From Bacillota bacterium (GTDB lineage: Bacteria; Bacillota_I; Bacilli_A; RFN20; CAG-826), in contig JAEWUY010000076.1 of NCBI GenBank assembly GCA_023396795.1, forward strand, positions 1 through 14,512: 14,512 bases of DNA, read 5' to 3'. Within the stretch, counting starts at the first letter, position 1; each line of letters starts with the position of its first letter. The position numbers and the translations under genes were made by a program. A model generated the notes under the pieces. That model saw nothing but the letters and a program-made list of their open reading frames with translations. It searched no databases and was not told the origin of the DNA. Below are positions 1-6,107 of the stretch, one piece after another.

Positions 1-345
1 CACACATATATGGAAGGTGACATTTTCGCTGATTTTGATGTAACGGTTGTGACAGAACTTGGCGATTTATATTCCGATATTGGCATTTCTGATTTACTTC
101 TTCCAGTTGAAGAAGATGATGCTCGCAATGTTTATCGTTCCAGCGGTGAAGGAAGCATCTATTTAAAAATTTATTTAGTTGAAGAAAACGAAAACGCTTA
201 TACAGAAATAGAAATTTCGAAGTATTTAATCAGCAGAATTTATACGTTTATTGATGAAACTACCGAGATTGAAATGAAAATCAAATATAGTGGAATATCA
301 ACCTCAAAGCCGAATCTCGCTGATTACCCATTAGCTGCTGACTAG
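1..345 (+). CDS. C-terminal part of an unrecognised protein (5' end outside window)
   Basis: The reading frame is open from the first base and ends at TAG 343-345. The first ATG is at position 10, but only nine bases precede it and they show no ribosome site, so the gene most likely begins upstream of the window. About 114 residues are visible. They are acidic, rich in Asp, Glu, Ile and Tyr, contain no transmembrane segment and no motif I recognise, and look like alternating beta strands (for example SIYLKIYLVEE and TEIEMKIKYSG), as in a small extracytoplasmic or adaptor domain. An intrinsic terminator follows 20 bases after the stop and the valS T-box promoter comes next, so this is the last gene of a separate transcript. 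I assign no function. That it is coding is likely from its length, codon use and the terminator behind it. Confidence 0.7.
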   Translation, partial: HTYMEGDIFADFDVTVVTELGDLYSDIGISDLLLPVEEDDARNVYRSSGEGSIYLKIYLVEENENAYTEIEISKYLISRIYTFIDETTEIEMKIKYSGISTSKPNLADYPLAAD

Positions 346-364
346 AAGAATTAGATACTACATA

Positions 365-391
365 ACTACGGATAAGACCGTAGTTTTTTTT
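365..391 (+). terminator. Intrinsic terminator closing the upstream transcript
   Basis: A perfect 7-bp stem (ACTACGG 365-371 with CCGTAGT 378-384) encloses the six-base loop ATAAGA and runs into eight Ts (384-391). It lies 20 bases after the stop codon at 345 and 39 bases before the valS -35 box, so it separates the two transcription units. Confidence 0.9.
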
Positions 392-429
392 ATTTTCAAC
401 TCCATTTTTACTTATCCTTTTGTCTTTTC

Positions 430-458
430 TTGTTATCGGCTATTAAAATCACTATAAT
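430..458 (+). promoter_or_regulatory. sigma-A-type promoter of the T-box/valS unit
   Basis: TTGTTA (430-435, four of six matches to TTGACA) and a perfect TATAAT (453-458) are separated by exactly 17 bases. Transcription would begin near 465, right at the base of T-box stem I. No competing promoter is visible between here and valS. Confidence 0.8.
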
Positions 459-462
459 GTGG

Positions 463-669
463 TTATTCCGATGACGAGGAGTTCATATCAGTTTTGTTGC
501 TAGAGATTCATTGCTTGGTGGAAGATGAAAACAAAGCGATAAGTTGTCGCCTTCGAGGAAGAATAGGAATATTCCGTTACCCACGTTACGGGCTATGAGG
601 TGCATATCGAATTGATATGAATTAAGGTGGTACCGCGCATTGAGCGTCCTTATGTGGACGCTTTTTATT
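463..669 (+). promoter_or_regulatory. T-box riboswitch (valine specifier) upstream of valS
   Basis: The signature T-box AAGGTGGTACCGCG is at 624-637; its TGGT bulge fits the ACCA end of a tRNA with discriminator A, as in tRNA-Val. Stem I can be traced: CGAGG 475-479 pairs with CCTTCG 550-555, TATC 486-489 with GATA 538-541, and the distal part carries AGAGA 502-506 and GGTG 517-520, as in known T-boxes. On the 3' side of the specifier loop lie GTT (543-545) and GTC (546-548), both valine codons. GTC is the better specifier because one purine separates it from the lower helix. A stem III-like hairpin (CCGTTAC 574-580 with GTTACGG 585-591) and a CATATC/GATATG hairpin (603-619) follow, then the regulated terminator. 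By the known mechanism, uncharged tRNA-Val stabilises the antiterminator and turns valS on. Confidence 0.95.
643..667 (+). terminator. Regulated T-box terminator before valS
   Basis: GCGTCC (644-649) pairs with GGACGC (656-661) around TTATGT, extended by A643-T662, and is followed by TTTTTATTTTTTT. It lies just 3' of the T-box sequence and 12 bases before the valS ribosome site, as expected for the terminator that competes with the antiterminator. Confidence 0.9.
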
Positions 670-684
670 TTTTGGAGGTGTTTT

Positions 685-3273
685 ATGGCACTAGAAAAAC
701 GTTACAATCCCAAAGCTGTTGAAAGCGGCAAGTATCAACGGTGGAAACAACAAGGTTATTTTAAGTCGGGTTATATCAATAAACCGCCGTTTTGTCTTGT
801 TATTCCTCCGCCTAATGTTACCGGCAAACTGCATTTAGGACATGCCTGGAATAATTCAATTCAAGACGTTATTACTCGATACAAAAAAGCCCAAGGGTTC
901 GATGTTTTATGGTTACCCGGCATGGATCATGCCGGTATTGCCACACAAGCTAAAGTCGAGGAATTATTAAGGGCTGAAGGCAAAGACAAATATAAACTGG
1001 GACGTGAAAAGTTTTTGCAGGAAATGTGGAAATGGAAAGATCAGTATGCTCATTCAATTCATGAACAATGGGCAAGGCTAGGCTTAGCGCTTGATTATGA
1101 TAAAGAGCGCTTCACCCTTGATGATAATCTTGATTTAGCAGTCCGGACTGTTTTTAAACGCTTATATGACAAAGGATTAATTTACCGCGGCGAACGAATT
1201 ATTAATGTCGATCCCGAATTAAAAACCGCTTTGTCTAATATTGAAGTCGTTCATAAAGATGACAAGGGAAGTTTTTACTATTTTCGTTATCCAGTTGTGG
1301 GGCTCGATGAGTCAGTAATTATTGCTACAACACGACCGGAAACAATGTTTGGGGATGTCGCTATTTTCGTTAACCCAAGCGACACACGTTACACGCATCT
1401 AATTGGTCGTAGTGTCATTAATCCTGCTAACGAAAAGCCACTACCTATTATGGCTGATAATTATGTTGATAAACAATTCGGTACTGGAGTGATGAAATGC
1501 ACTCCGGCCCATGACCCCAATGATTTTATTTTGTCGGAAAAATATAACTTACCAAAACCAAAGTGTATGAACATTGATGCGACGATGAACGATTTAGCCG
1601 GTGAATTTATTGGATTAGATCGCTATGTTTGTCGCGAACGTCTTCTTGAAAAAATTAAACAAGATGGACGATTTGTAAAAACCGATAAAATCGTTCACTC
1701 GGTTGGTCACAGTGAGCGTACTGATGCCGTTGTTGAACCGTATTTAAGCAAGCAATGGTTTATTAAGATGCGGCCTTTGGCAGAACAAGCATTATCACAA
1801 AGTGAAGTCGATTTCATTCCCAAACGGTTTCAGAAAATTTTTCGAAATTGGATGGAAAACGCTGAAGACTGGTGCATTTCTCGGCAGTTATGGTGGGGGC
1901 ACCGTATCCCTGTTTATTATCATAAAATAACGGGAGAAGCGCTTGTGGCGATTGATCCTCCACAAAATAATAAAGACTATTATCAAGACGATGACGTTTT
2001 AGATACCTGGTTTTCATCTGCCTTGTGGCCCTTTGCGACACTTGGATGGCCAAATGAGACAGAAGACTTTAAGCGATATTATCCTAATTCTGTTATGGTT
2101 ACTGCCTATGACATTATCTTTTTCTGGGTTAGTCGTATGATTTTTCAAGGTTTGGAATTCACACGAAAATCACCCTTTGAAACGTGTGTTATTCACGGAT
2201 TAATTCGTGATTCTCAAGGCCGTAAGATGTCTAAATCATTAGGTAACGGCATTGATCCACTTGATGTTATTGATCAGCATGGCGTGGACGCTCTTCGTTA
2301 CTTTTTATTAAGTGATACAGCTCCAGGACAAGACACACGTTATAGTGAAGAAAAAATTGTAGCGGGCAGTAATTTCTTAAATAAAATTTGGAACTCAGCT
2401 CGTTATGTTTTATCGATTCTCGGAGAAGATTTTAAACCCATATCTATCGATTATAAAAAGCTAGCCCCTCTTGAATTAGATATCATCCATAAACACGAAA
2501 AAACAATTCAAACTGTAACCCGCAATATGGATAAATACCAATTCTCAATGGCCCTTAAAAATTTATATGCCTATGTCTATGATGACTTCTGCGGTCAATA
2601 TTTGGAAATGTCCAAAGTGACGCTTGGACTTGATAACAAAAAACAAGGCGAAAACGCTAAACAAGTTCTTTATCAAATCCTAAAAGATATTATTGTTATG
2701 ATGGCTCCTTATACACCCTTTATAGCCGAAGAATTATATCTTTCCTTACCTATCCACCTTGACTCAGTTATGCTTGAAAAATATCCTCAGTCAATCAAGG
2801 TTCGCACCAATAAAAAAGACTTAGAAGCAGTTGGTGAACTTTATCGTGCAATTCAAGATATTAGAAATTATAAAGTAGAAAGAAATTTAGCCCCAAATTA
2901 CCCGATAAATATAAAAATTCGGGCGAAAAGTGAACCTTTTGCGAATTTTTCTAAATATTTAGGTCGCTTCTCTTTTGCCAAAAATATTCAAGTAAATCCT
3001 GAGTTTCAGGCTGAAAGTGGCGATATCGCCTTTTTCTATCCGGGCTTTGATTTAATTATTGAAGAGTCAATTAATAAAGATGAATTACTCGCCAAACTTG
3101 TCCACGAAAAAGAAAAACTTGAGTTTGAGGTAACTCGTTGCGAATCTATGCTGGCTAATGAAAGATTCATCGCCAAAGCTCCGGCCGATAAAATCGCCAG
3201 CGAAAAAGAAAAATATACAAAGAATAAAGAGCTATTAGAATCTGTACTTAAAAAAATCAATCACCTTAAATAA
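685..3273 (+). CDS. valS: Valyl-tRNA synthetase
   Basis: Class Ia aminoacyl-tRNA synthetase that joins valine to tRNA-Val in the cytoplasm. The 862 residues are about the size of Gram-positive ValS. The HIGH-type site HLGH is at residues 50-53 within PNVTGKLHLGHAW, and KMSKS is at 514-518. The CP1 editing domain between them carries TTRPETMFGD (near 215-224) and CTPAHDPNDF (272-281), which act on mischarged Thr-tRNA. The anticodon-binding domain follows, and a lysine/glutamate-rich coiled-coil arm fills about the last 70 residues, as in ValS and not IleS. I chose ATG 685 because GGAGG (674-678) sits six bases upstream. An in-frame ATG at 640 would put the start inside the T-box terminator. 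Expression is set by the valine T-box just upstream. The gene ends 32 bases before a hairpin that also covers the next gene's ribosome site. Confidence 0.98.
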   Translation: MALEKRYNPKAVESGKYQRWKQQGYFKSGYINKPPFCLVIPPPNVTGKLHLGHAWNNSIQDVITRYKKAQGFDVLWLPGMDHAGIATQAKVEELLRAEGKDKYKLGREKFLQEMWKWKDQYAHSIHEQWARLGLALDYDKERFTLDDNLDLAVRTVFKRLYDKGLIYRGERIINVDPELKTALSNIEVVHKDDKGSFYYFRYPVVGLDESVIIATTRPETMFGDVAIFVNPSDTRYTHLIGRSVINPANEKPLPIMADNYVDKQFGTGVMKCTPAHDPNDFILSEKYNLPKPKCMNIDATMNDLAGEFIGLDRYVCRERLLEKIKQDGRFVKTDKIVHSVGHSERTDAVVEPYLSKQWFIKMRPLAEQALSQSEVDFIPKRFQKIFRNWMENAEDWCISRQLWWGHRIPVYYHKITGEALVAIDPPQNNKDYYQDDDVLDTWFSSALWPFATLGWPNETEDFKRYYPNSVMVTAYDIIFFWVSRMIFQGLEFTRKSPFETCVIHGLIRDSQGRKMSKSLGNGIDPLDVIDQHGVDALRYFLLSDTAPGQDTRYSEEKIVAGSNFLNKIWNSARYVLSILGEDFKPISIDYKKLAPLELDIIHKHEKTIQTVTRNMDKYQFSMALKNLYAYVYDDFCGQYLEMSKVTLGLDNKKQGENAKQVLYQILKDIIVMMAPYTPFIAEELYLSLPIHLDSVMLEKYPQSIKVRTNKKDLEAVGELYRAIQDIRNYKVERNLAPNYPINIKIRAKSEPFANFSKYLGRFSFAKNIQVNPEFQAESGDIAFFYPGFDLIIEESINKDELLAKLVHEKEKLEFEVTRCESMLANERFIAKAPADKIASEKEKYTKNKELLESVLKKINHLK

Positions 3274-3303
3274 TTTTTACCAAAATCATCATTTTATCGT
3301 TTT

Positions 3304-3334
3304 GGCCTCCTATATATTGGTAGGAGGTCTTTTT
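3304..3334 (+). terminator. Terminator-like hairpin overlapping the ribosome site of the next gene
   Basis: CCTCCTA (3306-3312) and TAGGAGG (3321-3327) form a perfect 7-bp stem around an eight-base loop, followed by TCTTTTT (3328-3334). In form it is an intrinsic terminator for valS. However, its 3' arm is also the AGGAGG Shine-Dalgarno of the peptide gene starting at 3335, so when folded it would both end transcription and hide the ribosome site of any transcript that reads through. Confidence 0.75.
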
Positions 3335-3517
3335 ATGAATTTACAAGTTATGAGTTTAGAAGAAATGGAACAGCACATCACTGGTGAAGCAATTACTTTA
3401 TCGGCCGTTATGGCTATTGCAGCAATTGCGATTGTCGCCGTGGTTGTCTATCGTCTTTTTATGTCTGATAAAGGCTCAACAACTCTTCCGGGCGGATTTA
3501 AATTCGAATGGAAATAG
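3335..3517 (+). CDS. 60-residue single-pass membrane peptide, family not identified
   Basis: A short gene with a strong ribosome site (AGGAGG 3322-3327, seven bases before ATG 3335). It encodes 60 residues in three parts: an N-terminal stretch of 18 with MSLEEMEQ at 6-13 and ITGE at 15-18; one hydrophobic Ala/Val/Ile helix, about 20-43; and a short tail containing GSTTLPGGFKFEW. The first part loosely resembles the LSxxELxxIxGG leaders of class II bacteriocins, but the spacing is off by one and the second Gly is Glu, so this is a resemblance and not an assignment. The Pro-Gly-Gly plus aromatic tail looks motif-like. It lies between valS and radC and in the same frame as radC, with a single sense codon between its TAG and the radC GTG. 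An upstream in-frame TTG at 3302 is unlikely because it lies in the hairpin. Function unknown; membrane location is inferred. Confidence 0.8.
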   Translation: MNLQVMSLEEMEQHITGEAITLSAVMAIAAIAIVAVVVYRLFMSDKGSTTLPGGFKFEWK

Positions 3518-3520
3518 CCA

Positions 3521-4210
3521 GTGCGAATTAAAGACCTGCCTTTAAGCGAAAGACCTCGCGAAAAGGCTCTTCGCCATGGAATCGAGACTTTAAGTAATAT
3601 TGAGGTTTTAGCTATTATTATCGGCAGTGGAGTGCGTGACTGTAGCGCTCTTGATATTGCCGCTAAATTAATTGTTATCACAAATGGACTTCGTAATTGC
3701 GATATCGCAACATTTCATAAAATACAGGAAGTATCTGGCGTCAATCAAATTTCTGCATTGCGACTCAGTGCTGTTTTCGAACTTGTTCGACGAATTGAAA
3801 AAACGAAGTCCGAGCCCCCTCCTCGTCCTTTAAATGCCGAAGATATCTTTCATAAATATAAAAGTGAATTAGCTGACGAAACACAGGAGCAGCTGATTCT
3901 TCTTTTCTTGTCGCGAAGAGGCACGATTGTTCGCGAGAAAAGAATGTATAAAGGCACAGGTGAATATTTTCCGATTTCAGTTAGCGAAATTATTTCGGAA
4001 TTATTAGCCAATCGCTGTTTATCTTTTGCCCTTGTTCATAATCATCCTAGCGGAGAAGCGACTCCCAGTGATGAAGACTTAATTTCGACTAAGGTCTTGG
4101 CCGATGAAGCCGCTCGCCTTCGAATAAATTTAAAAGATCACGTTATCATCGCTCAAGATACTTACTATTCTTTTGCTGAGCATGAGCTCATTAAAATGAG
4201 GGCTAAATAG
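3521..4210 (+). CDS. radC: RadC family MPN+/JAMM-domain protein
   Basis: The 229 residues match the family over full length. The N-terminus MRIKDLPLSERPREK is the typical RadC beginning and supports the GTG start at 3521. A helix-hairpin-helix-like region follows (about 20-95), then the JAMM metal-binding signature in LVHNHPSGEATPSDEDL, with H173, H175, S183 and D186 fitting HxHx7Sx2D. JAMM domains bind zinc and many are peptidases. RadC was once linked to DNA repair, but its role is unsettled, so only the family name is safe. The ribosome site is weak (GGAAA in the preceding codons) and the start follows the preceding stop by one codon in the same frame, so translation is probably coupled to the 60-aa peptide gene. 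The stop is TAG, and a fresh promoter lies 42 bases downstream. Confidence 0.95.
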   Translation: MRIKDLPLSERPREKALRHGIETLSNIEVLAIIIGSGVRDCSALDIAAKLIVITNGLRNCDIATFHKIQEVSGVNQISALRLSAVFELVRRIEKTKSEPPPRPLNAEDIFHKYKSELADETQEQLILLFLSRRGTIVREKRMYKGTGEYFPISVSEIISELLANRCLSFALVHNHPSGEATPSDEDLISTKVLADEAARLRINLKDHVIIAQDTYYSFAEHELIKMRAK

Positions 4211-4252
4211 AATAATTATTGCTTATTATCCTTTAACTTAGTTAAAAAAAGG

Positions 4253-4281
4253 TTGTCACTACTTTTGATTGTGTTTATAAT
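4253..4281 (+). promoter_or_regulatory. Strong promoter of the rplU-prp-rpmA operon
   Basis: TTGTCA (4253-4258, five of six) and a perfect TATAAT (4276-4281) have a 17-base spacer. An A-tract at about 4244-4250 lies directly upstream of the -35, in the position of an UP element, as is common for ribosomal-protein promoters. The predicted start is near 4288. Confidence 0.85.
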
Positions 4282-4287
4282 AATTTC

Positions 4288-4393
4288 GTTGTCGCCTCAC
4301 AAGCTACAACCGCATAGAAAAGGTTTCTAACAAATCGTTAACGATTGACCTCCATAGCGAGTCATTAGTGAATAAAGAAAGAGGAGGTAACCA
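4288..4393 (+). promoter_or_regulatory. Structured 5' leader of rplU, candidate L21-type autoregulatory leader
   Basis: About 106 bases of untranslated leader contain several complementary pairs: GTTGT with ACAAC (about 4289-4312), AGAAA/TTTCT with an AGG loop (about 4316-4328), and the palindrome AATCGTTAACGATT (4333-4346). Directly after the last lies ACCTCC (4348-4353), an exact complement of the rplU ribosome site GGAGGT (4383-4388). Leaders before rplU that respond to L21 are known in Bacilli (L21 leader family). I cannot confirm membership by eye, but the anti-Shine-Dalgarno pairing fits translational control. Confidence 0.6.
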
Positions 4394-4702
4394 ATGTACG
4401 CAATTATTGAAACCGGCGGTAAGCAAATCAAAGTTGAAGTTGGACAAAAAATCTATGTTGAAAAACTAGCAGCTGATGTCGAAACAACTTACACATTTGA
4501 TAAAGTCTTACTCATCGGAGATAAGAAGGCAAAGGTCGGTAACCCTTACGTCAAAGACGCAAGTGTCGTCGCCAAAGTCGTCAAACAAGGTCTTAGCAAA
4601 AAGCTCAGAGTCTTCAAATATCGTAACAAAACCAATGAGCGCAAGACTATCGGCCATCGTCAGCCATATACTTGTCTAGTCATCGAATCGATTAATGGGT
4701 AA
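4394..4702 (+). CDS. rplU: 50S ribosomal protein L21 (bL21)
   Basis: The 102 residues are the normal bL21 length. The start MYAIIETGGKQIKV and the middle KVLLIGD are family hallmarks, and the basic C-terminal half (VFKYRNKTNERKTIGHRQPYT) is the 23S rRNA-binding part. The ATG at 4394 has a very strong ribosome site, GAGGAGGT, five bases upstream. This is the first gene of a three-gene operon with prp and rpmA, the usual Firmicutes order. The leader offers an anti-Shine-Dalgarno pairing that could repress translation. Confidence 0.98.
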   Translation: MYAIIETGGKQIKVEVGQKIYVEKLAADVETTYTFDKVLLIGDKKAKVGNPYVKDASVVAKVVKQGLSKKLRVFKYRNKTNERKTIGHRQPYTCLVIESING

Positions 4703-4704
4703 TT

Positions 4705-5019
4705 ATGATTAAAGTCACTTACGAAACGGATAAAGGTCAATTTACTAGTCTTGAAGTCAAAGGTCACGCGCAAAGCGCTGAACCAGGAAAAGACTTAGTA
4801 TGCAGTGCCGTTTCAGCCGTGACCTTCGGCGGGCTTAATGCCTTGGCTAATCCTTCTAAAACACTAGTTATTGAAGTGTCTGAAGGTTACGTCTTAATTA
4901 CAAAAAAAGGCGCAATTGTTAAAGAAGATGAAATAGTTATTAAAACAATTCTTACGCAACTTGAAACAATTGCTCGCGACTATCCCAAGTATGTCAAAAT
5001 CTCAAGAAAGGAAAAGTAA
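4705..5019 (+). CDS. prp: Ribosomal-processing cysteine protease Prp (YsxB family)
   Basis: Prp removes the N-terminal extension of L27 in Firmicutes. The 104-residue protein shows the family signature GHAQSAEPGKDLVCSAVS, with catalytic His21 and Cys33, matching the known His/Cys pair of Staphylococcus Prp in position. The start is two bases after the rplU stop with only a weak GGGT upstream, so translation is probably coupled to rplU. It lies between rplU and its substrate gene rpmA, and that L27 carries the matching cleavage sequence. The stop TAA lies four bases before the rpmA start. Confidence 0.95.
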   Translation: MIKVTYETDKGQFTSLEVKGHAQSAEPGKDLVCSAVSAVTFGGLNALANPSKTLVIEVSEGYVLITKKGAIVKEDEIVIKTILTQLETIARDYPKYVKISRKEK

Positions 5020-5023
5020 AGCA

Positions 5024-5308
5024 ATGATTTATAAATTAAACCTGCAGTTCTTTGCTTCGAAAAAAGGTGTTGGCTCGACGAAAAACGGTCGAGATTCCCA
5101 ATCTAAACGTTTAGGGGCCAAAAAATCTGATGGCGAATTCGCCACAGCCGGCTCGATTCTATATCGTCAAAGAGGCACGAAAGTATATCCCGGAGTTAAC
5201 GCCATGCGTGGTGGGGATGATACCGTCTTTGCCACGGTTGACGGCATTGTCAAATTCGAGCGCGTTGGTAAATCCCGCAAACGCGTAAGTGTTTACGAAG
5301 TTAAGTAA
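5024..5308 (+). CDS. rpmA: 50S ribosomal protein L27 (bL27) with Prp-cleaved N-terminal extension
   Basis: The 94 residues begin MIYKLNLQFFASKKGVGSTK. In Firmicutes the extension ending in LNLQFF is cut by Prp before Ala, which here would leave a mature protein starting at Ala11 with the conserved ASKKGVGSTKNGRDS. The L27 N-terminus reaches toward the peptidyl-transferase centre. The body has the expected SKRLGAKKSDG and GSILYRQRGTKVYPG. The ATG at 5024 is chosen because translation from it gives exactly the known extension; AAAGGA (5007-5012) is a plausible ribosome site inside the end of prp. Last gene of the operon, followed by a terminator 12 bases after the stop. Confidence 0.97.
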   Translation: MIYKLNLQFFASKKGVGSTKNGRDSQSKRLGAKKSDGEFATAGSILYRQRGTKVYPGVNAMRGGDDTVFATVDGIVKFERVGKSRKRVSVYEVK

Positions 5309-5318
5309 CTAATAAGAT

Positions 5319-5346
5319 TAAGACCACAAAAATGTGGTCTTTTTTA
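5319..5346 (+). terminator. Intrinsic terminator after rpmA
   Basis: A perfect 8-bp stem (AGACCACA 5321-5328 with TGTGGTCT 5333-5340) with an AAAA loop, extended by A-T pairs and followed by a run of Ts to 5345. It ends the rplU operon. The next gene begins only about 25 bases later. Confidence 0.92.
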
Positions 5347-5370
5347 ATGCTTTTGTGCTTAAATATATGT

Positions 5371-6099
5371 ATGGAAATTAACAAACTATCAATTATTGTC
5401 CCGTGTTATAACGAAGGCAAAAAAATTCGCCGTAATCTCGAAGAAAAAGTGATACCGTTTTTGGCTTCGCGAAAAATCAATTATGAAATCATACTCGTTA
5501 ACGATGGATCAAAAGATAATACTAAGGAATTATTCAAACACTTAGTCTTGGAAAACGTTCGCCCTCTTGGCTATGATCAAAATCGCGGTAAAGGCGGAGC
5601 TGTCAAATTTGGCATTGAACAGGCAAGCGGGGATTATGTTCTTTTTATGGATGCCGATTTATCAACCGACCTTAAGGCTTTGGATTTAATTTATGCTGAT
5701 AATGATAATGCCGACATGTACATTGGATCACGACATTTAAAAAATAGTGTTTTAGCTAAAAAGCAAGGCTTTATGCGTCGTTTTGTTGGTCGTTCTTGCC
5801 GAATCATCGTCAACACATCATTCAAATTTCGTTTTAAAGATACCCAATGTGGTTTTAAGGCCATTCGCACTGATTACGCTAAAGAAATGGCGAAACGCCA
5901 AATTATTAATGGTTTTGCTTTTGATGTTGAATATCTTTATATGGCGCGACTTAATAATCTAAAAATTAAAGAGTTACCCGTTATTTGGGAAAACGATGAA
6001 GACAGCAAAGTAAACACATTCAAAAGCAGTATTCGCTTTTTCAAAGATATTCGCATCATTAAGAAAAATCGGGCCAATTATCTTTTTGGCGGTAAATAG
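5371..6099 (+). CDS. GT2 family glycosyltransferase, Alg5/DPM1-like (polyprenyl-phosphate sugar synthase type)
   Basis: A 242-residue single-domain GT-A glycosyltransferase. Visible motifs in order: LSIIVPCYNEG (6-16), LVNDGSKDNT (42-51), NRGKGGAV (71-78), the nucleotide-sugar/metal site DADLSTD (94-100), DTQCGFKAI (157-165), and near the end FDVEYLY with WENDEDSKV (206-214). This set matches dolichyl-phosphate glucosyltransferase (Alg5)-like enzymes, which move a sugar from a nucleotide donor to a membrane polyprenyl phosphate. It lacks the C-terminal membrane helices of GtrB-type enzymes. The sugar and acceptor cannot be told from sequence. I chose ATG 5371 because LSIIVPCYNEG then falls at the usual distance; an in-frame ATG at 5347 is possible but sits next to the terminator T-run. 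No ribosome site is seen. It lies between rpmA and obg, where Bacillus has spo0B. Confidence 0.88.
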   Translation: MEINKLSIIVPCYNEGKKIRRNLEEKVIPFLASRKINYEIILVNDGSKDNTKELFKHLVLENVRPLGYDQNRGKGGAVKFGIEQASGDYVLFMDADLSTDLKALDLIYADNDNADMYIGSRHLKNSVLAKKQGFMRRFVGRSCRIIVNTSFKFRFKDTQCGFKAIRTDYAKEMAKRQIINGFAFDVEYLYMARLNNLKIKELPVIWENDEDSKVNTFKSSIRFFKDIRIIKKNRANYLFGGK

Positions 6100-6107
6100 G
6101 TAAAAAT

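Noticed and set aside
640..684. Longer valS beginning at the ATG at 640
   Set aside because: It would begin inside the T-box and read through the terminator stem, has no ribosome site, and adds 15 residues unlike any ValS; ATG 685 has GGAGG at the right distance.
3302..3334. TTG start for the 60-aa peptide
   Set aside because: It lies within the hairpin and has no ribosome site, while ATG 3335 has AGGAGG seven bases upstream.
3335..3517. Firm call of a class II bacteriocin
   Set aside because: The leader resemblance is partial (Gly-Glu in place of Gly-Gly, spacing off by one), and no transporter or immunity gene is nearby.
4229..4252. Terminator after radC
   Set aside because: TTTAAC/GTTAAA forms a hairpin, but it is followed by As and not Ts on this strand; the A-tract is better read as an upstream promoter element.
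4476..4679. Second + strand ORF inside rplU
   Set aside because: It is an out-of-frame shadow of L21, low in complexity and without a ribosome site.
4961..5023. N-terminally longer L27 starting inside prp
   Set aside because: The start at 5024 gives exactly the known Prp-cleaved extension MIYKLNLQFF; the longer form would have 21 extra residues out of frame with prp.
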